From assembly GCA_018136815.1 (NCBI GenBank), contig CM030933.1:3397144-3461143 (forward strand): a stretch of 64,000 bases of DNA. Direction: 5' to 3'. Below the pieces are notes generated by a model. It saw only the letters and a list, made by a program, of their open reading frames with translations. It was not told the DNA's origin and made no database searches. The DNA comes from Isochrysis galbana (Eukaryota; Haptophyta; Isochrysidales; Isochrysidaceae). Below, piece after piece: positions 20,525 through 29,166 of this stretch (position 1 is the stretch's first letter; the number at the start of each line of letters is the position of its first letter). Made by a program: the position numbers and the translations under genes.

Positions 20525-21130
20525 AATTCTTGAAGGTGCCCGCTACCCAGCTAGATAAAAAAATCGAGTAAAAAAACCCCGCTACGTTTGCGGCGTGAGG
20601 CAGCGTACTAACAAAAAAAAACATTCTTGAAGGTGCCCGCTACGGTGCTACTGACTCACACCCCTCCGGTATCGCACTCGCCATCGCCTAAACCCCTCAC
20701 TTTCACCCCCGCTCCCGCTACCCCCCCCACGGGTGGTGAGCCCGCGTGCACTACGGCGGGCCAGGCGGGTGGGGGGCGGGCTGAGGCAGGCCTCCAGTCA
20801 GCTATTCCGTAGGCAAACAACGCAAACGCGCGCGTCGCTTACCTGATTTTGTCTTGTTCTTTTGTGGCCCCCGACTCTTGAGTCGTTTTCGTCTGGCACC
20901 GCGCTCCCGCGGTGCTTGCCTGCCGCTTCGGATGTCGACCTATAAATATATCGTAAACAGGCACGTGTATTACCATTTCTCGGGTCAGATCGTGTCGTTT
21001 TTCTTTCGTTCTTTTCTCGTCGTTCTCTTCGTTCTCTTACGGGCATGTCGTGCCTGCGCGCGCCATGGCCCCCCTCTGGGAGAACCCTCACGTCCCCCCA
21101 AAGGGCTAGCAGGGCCGGCTCAAGGGGCAG
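20525..21130 (+). repeat. Dispersed repeat R, inverted relative to 53880-54590
   Basis: From TTCTTGAAGGTGCCCGCTA (a second copy of the edge lies at about 20617) the sequence follows, on the opposite strand, the block at 53880-54590. The frames from 20627 (MKVPATVLLTHTPPVSHSPS) and 54571 (MKVPAMLLLTHTPPVSHSPS) are nearly identical over about 55 residues. Weaker similarity continues through the CGGGTCAGATCGTGTCG region to about 21120. It is transposon-derived, with no recognised protein. Confidence 0.8.
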
Positions 21131-21169
21131 TGGAGCGTAAGGCTGTGAACACCCACCGGCCATACCAAA

Positions 21170-21960
21170 CGTGTTTCAACCTGGTAGTGGCCCACAGCTA
21201 CATAGGCTGGTAGTGTTAGTGGACTATAGCTACATAGATTGGTAGTGTTAGTGGTAGGGCGGTCAAACAGGGCTTTTTAAGTACTAATATGGGGGGGGGT
21301 CGACATTTTTGACCGTGAGCGGAAAGCCCCGGCGAAAGCGCCTCGGAGGGTCTCCCCGCCTTTTCAGAATCCTCGTCCGAAAAGACGGTGCGAAGTCCCG
21401 TCGGACCCCCCCCCTTGCACACGCTCTGGCGGCTCACACGAGCCGAACTAGACGTCGCTGGGGGGGGGAGAATCTGCGGAGGGGGGGGGAAGGAAATCTG
21501 CGGGGGGGGGGGGGGTCTGAATGCGAGGGGCCCAGCTCTGCCACCTCCATTACTTACTTAAACGCGTGGACAATTACCATAACAAGTAACAAGCAACAGC
21601 AAAAGTAAAAATAAAACTCAAATCTTCGAATTTCGAGACGAAAATCGGCGAACCAGGACTTGAGTCCAAGGAGAATCCGAATCTGCAAGCCTTACGCGAC
21701 CACGACGAACATAGAAGACGGAATATAACGAACCAGGCTCGTGATCATGCCGAAATATTCATGCCACAAGGCCTGAGGCCTGAATACAACACTGTTTAAC
21801 ACAGCGGCAAAAGGGGCCATTACCACCATGTTAACACCTTGCGGCAAAATTGCTACATAGATGGTTAGTGTTAGTGCCCGAGACACTTACACTATCAGGG
21901 TGGTAGTGTTAAATGCTTGGGTGTTTGGGTGTTAACTGGTTAACACTTTAACGGGTTCGC
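21170..21960. repeat. Intergenic with short TAGTGTTAGTG repeats and G runs
   Basis: The phrase CTACATAGATTGGTAGTGTTAGTG and variants occur about four times (near 21195, 21230, 21855 and 21900). A block of G runs lies at 21455-21515. No gene is recognisable. The following RING-type frame has no clear ATG, so part of this stretch may have replaced its 5' end. Confidence 0.6.
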
Positions 21961-21967
21961 AGCCCTA

Positions 21968-22440
21968 GTGGAGCGGTGGAGGCTGGGGCTCGAGTTGCAC
22001 GAGATGCTTCAGGACACCAACTCGAAGCTGGTCTCGAGTAAGCAGTTGCTCGACATGTACAGCCCTTGTGCGAAATGCTTTTTTTGCGACCAAGTCTTGG
22101 CGGAGCCGGTGCAAGTGCATTGCACAAACAACCATCCCGTCCATGTCGCGTGCGCGCGCACCATGGTCCGCCGCGCGATCCCTCCGCCAAAGTGCCCATG
22201 TGGAACGCGTCTGTCGGTCCGCAAGGATGGTGAGATCGACCTGATCAAGGACAAAGTGCGGAAATCCATCCCCTCATCCAAGAAAGTCTCCAAGTACATG
22301 ACGCCGACAAAGATGATGACGACCGTTTGTGCGCCATCTGCGTCAACAGGCCCAAGAATATGCTCATGGTCCCTTGTCATCACGTTTTTGGGTGCACAGA
22401 GTGTATTGGTCAATGCCATGCGCATGCATTGGCATCGAAT
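21968..22440 (+). pseudogene. RING-type zinc finger gene, truncated by the telomere array
   Basis: A first frame (about 21968-22310) holds a Cys/His-rich domain: CFFCDQVLAEP, then a C-x-x-x-x-H-P-x-H-x-x-C-A pattern, then CPCG. A second frame (about 22297-22436) reads DDDDRLCAICVNRPKNMLMV, then CHHVFGCTECIGQC. That is most of a C3HC4 RING of the MUL1/IAP type, probably a ubiquitin ligase. The switch between frames needs a short intron or a frameshift near 22280-22315. The RING lacks its last CPxC pair because TTAGGG repeats start at about 22440. The beginning is also unclear: the frame opens on GTG, not ATG. Confidence 0.6.
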
Positions 22441-23060
22441 AGGGTTAGGGTTAGGGTTAGGGTTAGGGTTAGGGTTAGGGTTAGGGTTAGGGTTAGGGTT
22501 AGGGTTAGGGTTAGGGTTAGGGTTAGGGTTAGGGTTAGGGTTAGGGTTAGGGGTTAGGGTGGTTAGGGTTAGGGTTAGGGTTGGGGTTAGGGTTAGGGTT
22601 AGGGTTAGGGTTAGGGTTAGGGTTAGGGTTAGGGTTAGGGTTAGGGTTAGGGTTAGGGTTAGGGTTAGGGTTAGGGTTAGGGTTAGGGTTAGGGTTAGGG
22701 TTAGGGTTAGGGTTAGGGTTAGGGTTAGGGTTAGGGTTAGGGTTAGGGTTAGGGTTAGGGTTAGGGTTAGGGTTAGGGTTAGGGTTAGGGTTAGGGTTAG
22801 GGTTAGGGTTAGGGTTAGGGTTAGGGTTAGGGTTAGGGTTAGGGTTAGGGTTAGGGTTAGGGTTAGGGTTAGGGTTAGGGTTAGGGTTAGGGTTAGGGTT
22901 AGGGTTAGGGTTAGGGTTAGGGTTAGGGTTAGGGTTAGGGTTAGGGTTAGGGTTAGGGTTAGGGTTAGGGTTAGGGTTAGGGTTAGGGTTAGGGTTAGGG
23001 TTAGGGTTAGGGTTAGGGTTAGGGTTAGGGTTAGGGTTAGGGTTAGGGTTAGGGTTAGGG

Positions 23061-23101
<41 letters not shown>

Positions 23102-23120
23102 GGTTAGGGTTAGGTTAGGG
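22440..23120 (+). repeat. Telomeric TTAGGG array, about 680 bp
   Basis: More than 100 nearly perfect TTAGGG units run 5' to 3' on the plus strand. The few variants are GGGGTTAGGGTGG near 22550, TTGGGG near 22580, GTTTAGGG near 23080 and TAGGTTAGGG near 23110. The orientation is that of a right-hand chromosome end, and the array stops directly at the run of N. Open frames through it (GLGLGL, RVRVRV, NPNPNP) are not genes. Confidence 0.98.
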
Positions 23121-23220
23121 NNNNNNNNNNNNNNNNNNNNNNNNNNNNNNNNNNNNNNNNNNNNNNNNNNNNNNNNNNNNNNNNNNNNNNNNNNNNNNNN
23201 NNNNNNNNNNNNNNNNNNNN
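23121..23220. other. Assembly gap, 100 N
   Basis: Exactly 100 N, a size often used for scaffold joins of unknown length. It separates the telomere array from a gene fragment that begins mid-domain. Confidence 0.97.
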
Positions 23221-25961
23221 GCTTTTCGGACCCCGCCTCCGAATCCTTCATATTCATGATCACTACCCGCGCGGGCGGCGTCGGCATCAACCTCACAGCG
23301 GCCGACACTATCGTCATGTTCGATCCGGACTGGAACCCGCAAAACGACCTGCAAGCCATGGCGCGCTGCCATCGCATCGGCCAGACCAAGCCGGTGCATG
23401 TGTTCCGTTTGTGCACGAAGGACACCTACGAGATGCACATGTTGGCCACCGCCAACACCAAGCTAGGACTCGAGCATGCAGTGATGCGCACCTCAGGTTC
23501 GGGGTATGCCGAGAAGGCGATGACCGCCACTGGCTTCGGACGTAGCGAGCGGCTCGGGGACTCCGCGGCCAAAGACCGCGCAGCGGAGATTGAACGGCTC
23601 CTGCGCTCAGGTGCGCAGGTGCTGCTGCGCGATGAGCAGGACGCCAGCGCCGCGGCCTTCGGACGGTCGTCCATCGAGGAGATCCTGGAGAGCTACTCAA
23701 CGACGCGCACGGTGTCGGCCGACACCGCCGGTGTCGCGGGAGCGGCCGGCGATGGCGAGGGCAGCGGCGCGGGTGCCTCGTCGACCTTTGCGCACGCCGA
23801 GTTCGTGTCGGAGACCTCTGGCACCTCTGTCGATCTAGATGACCCCGACTTTTGGTCCAAGATGCTCCCCGAGGTGCCGGCTATCGCCAGCGGCGCTGAC
23901 GCGGCGGCCGGTCCAGTGCCGACCGATGTGCCTGCATGGCGGCCGTTTGCCAAGGTACGGCAGCAGGAGGGCGACGAGCTCGATCTTTTGATGGACGTGC
24001 ACAAGCGCAAGCGGCGGCGAGAGAGTGCCATCGGAGCGAGCGACGACGAGGCGCCGCCTGCGCCCGATGACAAGAAGTCTCGGCCTGCGCAGTGGTCGAC
24101 CGCCGACATCGAGCTATTGCTCGAGCGGATGCTCTCGCACGGGCATGCGCGTGCCGTTCAAGCGGCAGCCGAACCTCTCGGCCGGGTCGTGCGGCAGGTG
24201 CGCCGAGCCGCCGATTGGCTACTCGCGCAGGCGCTTATGGGGGCCACAGAGGAGCTCCGGCATGAGTGGGGACCCAAAATTGGCATGCACACGACAAGCG
24301 ATGGCGCGCTCGCAGCGTTCTGCGGCTGCCAAATGTGCCACGAGCGCCGTCAGTCGGGCGGCGAGACGCAGCCCGTCACCAAGCGCCCCCGCCGGGCCCC
24401 TCGGTGCGAGGCGTGCCGCGGCAAGCACCGCGCGCACACATGCGGGCGCCGCTTCTCCGCCGTCCGCCCCACGTCCTGGCGCGCCAACGACGTCAGCGAG
24501 GAGGTCGCCTCGGAGAGTGTCGCAGAGGACGCGGCACACAGCGTTGCTGATGCCTCAGAGCCGGCCACAGAGGACGACGCGCTTGGCGCTCTCGAGGTCC
24601 CGGAGGCTGCCATGGAGAACGCAACCGAGGGCGTAGCCGAGGTCGCCGAAGCTGCGTTAGAGGATGAGGCGGAGGTTCAAGCCGGCGACCAAGAGGGGGG
24701 CGCCGTAGATGACGAGGCAGTTGGCGGGGCAGAGGCAGATTCAGAGGGTGGCCCTAGTTCTACAGTCAATGGGCTGCCCAACCCCTTCTCGGGGGAGCTG
24801 CCGCCTCCCACGTTGCCGCATTCATTCATCGTGCAGAGGATGCATCAGCTCATGGAGGAATTGCAGATCACGCAGACTTTGGTGGCACATCAGCTAAAGC
24901 TGTCACCGGTCTATTTGTCCAACTTTCTCCACGGACGCTACATTCCGGCGTCGAAGGTGGCCGCCTACGCGTCAGCTCTTGAGCACTGGGTGAGTGACCA
25001 TAGCTTCACCATCACCAGTGCGGACGTGACAGGCACGCTGGCCCACCAGGTGCCCTCGACTGGCCGTGCCGGACCGCAAGGTGGTCGGCGCAAGTCGCGC
25101 CCTCCGCGCCCGTCGCGTCCGTCGCAACCGCGGCGCCATTCAGTGTCATCCGTCCCCATGGACGACGAAGGTCTTGTCCACGCTCTCGCCGAATTGGCGC
25201 GTAGGATGCGCCCGGCAGTGGAAGAGGAGAGTGCTGATATGATGGACGCTATCGTCGCGCGCACTGCCGAAGCAACGGTAATTCAGCGGCTCATAGCGTT
25301 GCGCGCACTCGACGAGGAGGTGGAGCGCGAACAGGATGCTGACACTATGATGGTCCCTAAACTTCCGGTGTGGAGCGCCTATGGCAGGTGGGACGAGCTG
25401 TGTGACCGGCGGTTGCTCGTCGGCGTCCATCGTCATGGCTTTGGCGCATGGGAGGCGACGCGCGCGGATGCGTCGCTTGGCTGGCCGGACGATGCGGCCA
25501 ACATGGAGGATCCAGTGGACCAGCCCTCGGAAGACACCTCGGGAACGGAGCCAGGAATGTATGAAGTCGAAGCCATCGTCGACGAGCGCAAGGTGCGGGG
25601 CCACATAGAGTACCGCGTTAAGTGGAGGGGGTACGATAAGCCCGAGGACGACACATGGGAAGCGGAGAGTAGCGTTGCGGACACGCTCGCTCTCCAACAA
25701 TACTTAAATCCTCAGGCTAACGAAGGCACCGGCTTTCGCTGGCCTAGCGACGGGGAGCTGAGCTCACGCGCCGAAATGCTCATCGAGGCGTTGCGCGACG
25801 AGCGGAGACGCCGAGCGGCCCCGAAAGCGTCGACAAATGCGAGTGGGGACGACGGCAAGGAGACAGACGGAAGTGAGTTGGAGGCGGAAGGGCTGGAGGA
25901 GGAGGACGACGACGAGGTGGTTGAGGTTGACTGCCCCGACTTGCCTGAACTCGACGAGTGA
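23221..25961 (+). CDS. CHD/SNF2-like chromatin remodeller, 5' part missing in the gap
   Basis: About 913 codons are open from the gap edge to a stop at 25959-25961, with no intron needed. Order of domains: end of the SNF2 helicase C lobe (ITTRAGGVGINLTAADT, then RCHRIGQTKPVHVFRL) at residues 8-90; acidic and Ala/Glu-rich linkers; a STADIELLLERML helical segment (about 292-335); a Cys/His knuckle RCEACRGKHRAHTCG (about 395-410); a helix-turn-helix like stretch (ITQTLVAHQLKLSPVYLSNF, about 545-565); a CHD-type DRRLLVGVHRHGFGAWE motif (about 728); and a chromodomain (YEVEAIVDER, then YRVKWRGYDKPEDDTWE, about 780-815). ATPase motifs I-IV would lie in the gap. A chromodomain after the motor is unlike classical CHD proteins. 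Confidence 0.85.
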
Positions 25962-26464
25962 GGGGCCAAACAGTAATGACAGCGCGATTCGACCATAGGG
26001 GTCGACGCCTCATCCCGGCGCCTGCTTGCCAGCGTGCTTGCCAAGGCCGCTAGACAGCGGCGGCATCACCTTGCAAGAGGCCTCGCGTTGGCGTGCGGCA
26101 ATTGGTCGGCACGTCAGGGTAACCCGCTCTGCGATCGGCCATCGGGGCGCGCTGAACTTGAAAGAGCTTACTCCTACTCTATCCACACTGATTTGATCAT
26201 TTGAGGGAAAGGTCCCACTCCATGGTGTATTTGGGCTACAATGTGCCTTCTGCTTGCTGATTGCTTGCACTGCATACGATGAGCTAGCACATGTGTGGAG
26301 GCTATTCGTGTGTTGAATGTAGAGTGCATGGCACCTGCACTTGTTGCACGTTGCATAGGACTATAAGGCAACTATCATTAAGTACGAATAAAAAATCAAC
26401 CAACTGAACAAAACAATTTCTTGCTTGTCCGAACCCCTGCAGGTAGCCTGGTTCTGAGAAGGTG
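25962..26464. other. Intergenic, no gene seen
   Basis: 3' flank of the remodeller. It turns AT-richer from about 26160. No recognisable frame. Confidence 0.5.
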
Positions 26465-26630
26465 CAATTCGAGGTTCCCTTTTTTGTCACCCCCCGTCAA
26501 TTTATTTAGGTATACAATTTGTATTGACCTCTAACTTAGCCCCTAACTTGGACGTAGACCCACGGCCGCTCCACTCGCGGGGCGCCCTCGAGCACTCCAA
26601 CTTGGACGATCGTCCCGCCCTTGTTGAAGA
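26465..26630 (+). repeat. Direct repeat, left copy
   Basis: The sequence from the GGTGCAATTCGAGGTTCCC word through the TATTTAGGTATA word to the AACTTAGCCCC word recurs at about 27665-27880, with substitutions and a longer middle. It ends with CCGCCCTTGTTGAAGA (26615-26630), the left target duplication of the insertion that follows. Confidence 0.7.
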
Positions 26631-27582
26631 AAAAAAAACCTTTTAAAATTCTCGCCTCGCGCGTGGCCATGGGTTTAACTACTGTAGCCACGCCCATTTT
26701 CCCTTCCTCTCCCTCACTTCCCGCCTTGCGGCGACTCCCCTCGTGCTCTACTTAGGGGCCCAGGTTGCGGGGGGGCGGGGTCGGGCGGGGTGTACCGGCC
26801 CCCGGTGTTCTGTTCTCGCCTTCCTCCTGTGCCTCCGGGTGGCCAGTTGAAACTGTCTTGCGGACGCTGTTGTCTCGTTGTTGGTGAGTTGTCTTTCGCT
26901 TGTCGCGCTGTCATTTTCGCGTGTGTTTTGTTCGGGGGGGGGGGGGGGGGGGATGTGTTCCGGCCTCAGGCCAGTCTTTCGGCGAGGCCGAGTGCTGTCG
27001 CCACGAGGCCGAGGTTGTCGTTCATCTGGAGCTTGCCCTTGTCGTCTTCTGAAAATATGGGTGTGCTGAGCTCTGACGGTTTCTTATTTTTAGGTTTTCT
27101 GCCCCGGGCCGCCGTGCGGGTGCGCACTAGGCGATGGGCGTCTAGTCGGGCAAGTCCTCTCACCAGGATAGTGAACCTTGTCAGTGTGGATTCTAGAGTA
27201 GGTATGTAATGATACTCGACTCTGTAAAAGTCTCTTATTATGTATCTCCAAGCTATTATGTATAGAGCTTTTAGGCTGTCGGGGGTGGTCGCGTTCGGGT
27301 ATGCAAATAGCCTATCCATTGTTTTCTGCTTTCTTGACCTATTTGCGTCCGGGGTATAGTCGGCGATTGCATCTATGGCGTCAAAGATTTTCCTCGTCGC
27401 GGGGCACCACGCTAGGTGGCATGAGTCCTCCCGGTACCGGTTGCACAGCCTGCAAGTTTCCGATGGGCTGGTCCTGAATCTATTTCTGGTGCCTATCCTC
27501 CTATGGGTGATGTGCTTGAAGTGTGGGTGTTTGTCTGTGTGTTTCAACAGCGGCAGGGTGTATAGCTTGGCTATGTGCCTCA
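26631..27582 (-). mobile_element. 5'-truncated non-LTR retroelement insertion with 16-bp target duplication
   Basis: CCGCCCTTGTTGAAGA occurs intact at 26615-26630 and 27583-27598, bracketing 952 bp. The minus-strand frame ending at 26966 holds a C-terminal reverse-transcriptase zinc-binding segment (CRLCNRYREDSCHLAWCP, a C-x2-C-x7-H-x4-C pattern), followed by about 120 residues rich in Arg, Tyr and Thr. The frame enters from the flanking duplication, so the element's 5' part is lost, as is usual for target-primed insertion. The sense 3' end finishes in a T run with no poly-A. Confidence 0.8.
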
Positions 27583-27664
27583 CCGCCCTTGTTGAAGAAT
27601 GCAACCATGCTCACTGCTCTTGTTGAAGAGGCAACCCGAGGTCTTGTTTTTTTACGCCCCCGAG

Positions 27665-27880
27665 AGGGTGCAACTCGAGGTTCCCTTTTTTTGTCACACC
27701 CCTCCCGTCTATTTAGGTATATAATTTCTACTGACCCCTAACTTAGGCCCTAAGTCGGGGAAGCATAAACATGGAGACCCATCAAGCGGAAGACGTCATC
27801 GCGGGGGCCTCCCGTTTATTTTTGCGCCTCAACTTGAACGACCGTTCCGTCCGAGTTGAAGAATGCAACCACCTTGTTGT
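27665..27880 (+). repeat. Direct repeat, right copy
   Basis: Matches 26465-26630 in its GCAACTCGAGGTTCCC, TATTTAGGTATA and AACTTAGGCCC words. Several GTTGAAGAATGCAACC units (27592, 27853, 27880) suggest a small tandem family around the insertion target. No gene. Confidence 0.65.
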
Positions 27881-28087
27881 TGTTGAAGGATGCAACCATG
27901 CAGGTAACAGATTCTGGCCCCTCTGCCCCCCCCCCCCCCCCCTTCTGCAGTTCACCCCCCTCTGCAGCCCCCCCCTCCGCAGTTCCCCGCCCCCGCCCGC
28001 GCATCAATCACCTGAGGTTGACAGCCGCGAGAAGGCACTCTACGCTTGTGGCCGTAAACTGTTGTCGCAGTTGTTCAGTGGCATATT

Positions 28088-28312
28088 CTAGTATTTCTTT
28101 ATTTCTTTCGCCGAATTCAGTTGCCGAAGTACGTAGCTTTTATCTTCTTGCGTGTTCGCAATTGTGTACATATCAGCCGACAATGAGCTTAAATTACTCG
28201 CAATTCTAATTGCCAGTGTCCACTCTTTGGCGCCAATGGCCTCATTGCATTTATTATGAAGTTCATGCAAGAAGTTTTTGTGCACGTTCATCTCATATGT
28301 TACCTGTGACAT
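28088..28312 (-). CDS. AT-rich hypothetical ORF, origin unknown
   Basis: A 74-codon minus-strand frame (MSQVTYEMNVHKNFLHELHN start) with Lys/Asn/Ile/Tyr-rich composition and A/T at third positions, unlike every other real gene here, which is GC3-rich. I recognise no family. It has no promoter or splice evidence and sits among repeats. It may be a piece of foreign or viral-like DNA, an old transposon, or a chance frame. Confidence 0.25.
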   Translation of the reverse strand: MSQVTYEMNVHKNFLHELHNKCNEAIGAKEWTLAIRIASNLSSLSADMYTIANTQEDKSYVLRQLNSAKEIKKY

Positions 28313-29166
28313 ATTCGATATCTACTACATACCGGTGGAAAAAGCAACTGACTTCCCCTAATTTGGCCTCTTACTTGGACACTCTTTATGCCATAACCGG
28401 TCCCTGATCCCTGGATATTCCGCGGGGGTGTCATCAAAACAAAAGTGGTGCGCGTGCGGACTCGTTCGGTGTCTGTTCGGCATCAGAAAGCATCGTGGCG
28501 GCTAAGGTGGACACACACACGCTCGACCGCCAAGTGCAGCCTTGCTTGCACTTCTCATACTTGATACTTGCGCTGCGAAAATAACACAATGTCCACCAGG
28601 AATTTGGCATCGGCCTTGGCACCCCCTGGCGCCTTGGCGACCATCGGCACAAAAGGCGCCCCCCCATGCTAAACTAAGTATGAACTTAGTTGTGCCGGGG
28701 CAGGCAGGAGCTGGGTAATCTGTGGGTACCAAGGGGAGGTTTTAAAATTTAGTAGTAGTTTGAAAGAGTGAGTGACCGGGATAGCGACAATGGCGTACAA
28801 CAAGACAACTTGTGGCTGCTCCGCTCTTAGCTCGGTGGAAACGAAACGCAAACGCGCAGATGGACGCATCGCGGTGGCCCGGCACACCCGCTCGTGAGCG
28901 CACGAAGTCATGCTTATGCTCTCTGCGTTAGACGGCTTGGCGTTCTGCCGCGCCCGCCCCTGCGCGCCATGGTACTAAAATGTCCCTTTGTCGCTCTGAG
29001 GGCTTGCTCCTCTACAACTGTTCTGCAACGACGCACACTCACACCCCAACCAGTCACGCGGTGCAGGCACTGACGGGGGGGCGCCGACCGCCCGCCCCGC
29101 AGCCCTCCTAGTCTAGGAGTGGACACTCCGCGGCCCCCCTCGTCAACGTAACCTGTGGCGCGAGCC
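28313..29166. other. Intergenic with a TIR-family end (copy D)
   Basis: At 28768-28783, GTGAGTGACCGGGATA is a one-mismatch version of the TAGCCCGG-family terminus in minus orientation, preceded by an AGGGGAGGTTTTAAAATTT region weakly similar to the other ends. Nothing else recognisable lies between here and the 3' end of the Cdc48-like gene. Confidence 0.5.

Noticed and set aside
22327-23425. Long frames of GLGL, RVRV and NPNP across the telomere array
   Set aside because: They are translations of TTAGGG in different registers and have no biological protein meaning.
21968-25961. A single RING plus SNF2 gene (RAD5/HLTF-like) spanning the gap
   Set aside because: RAD5-type proteins do place a RING between the SNF2 lobes, but this RING is of the MUL1/IAP type and incomplete, and it is separated by a telomere array and a gap. 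The right-hand motor looks CHD-like.
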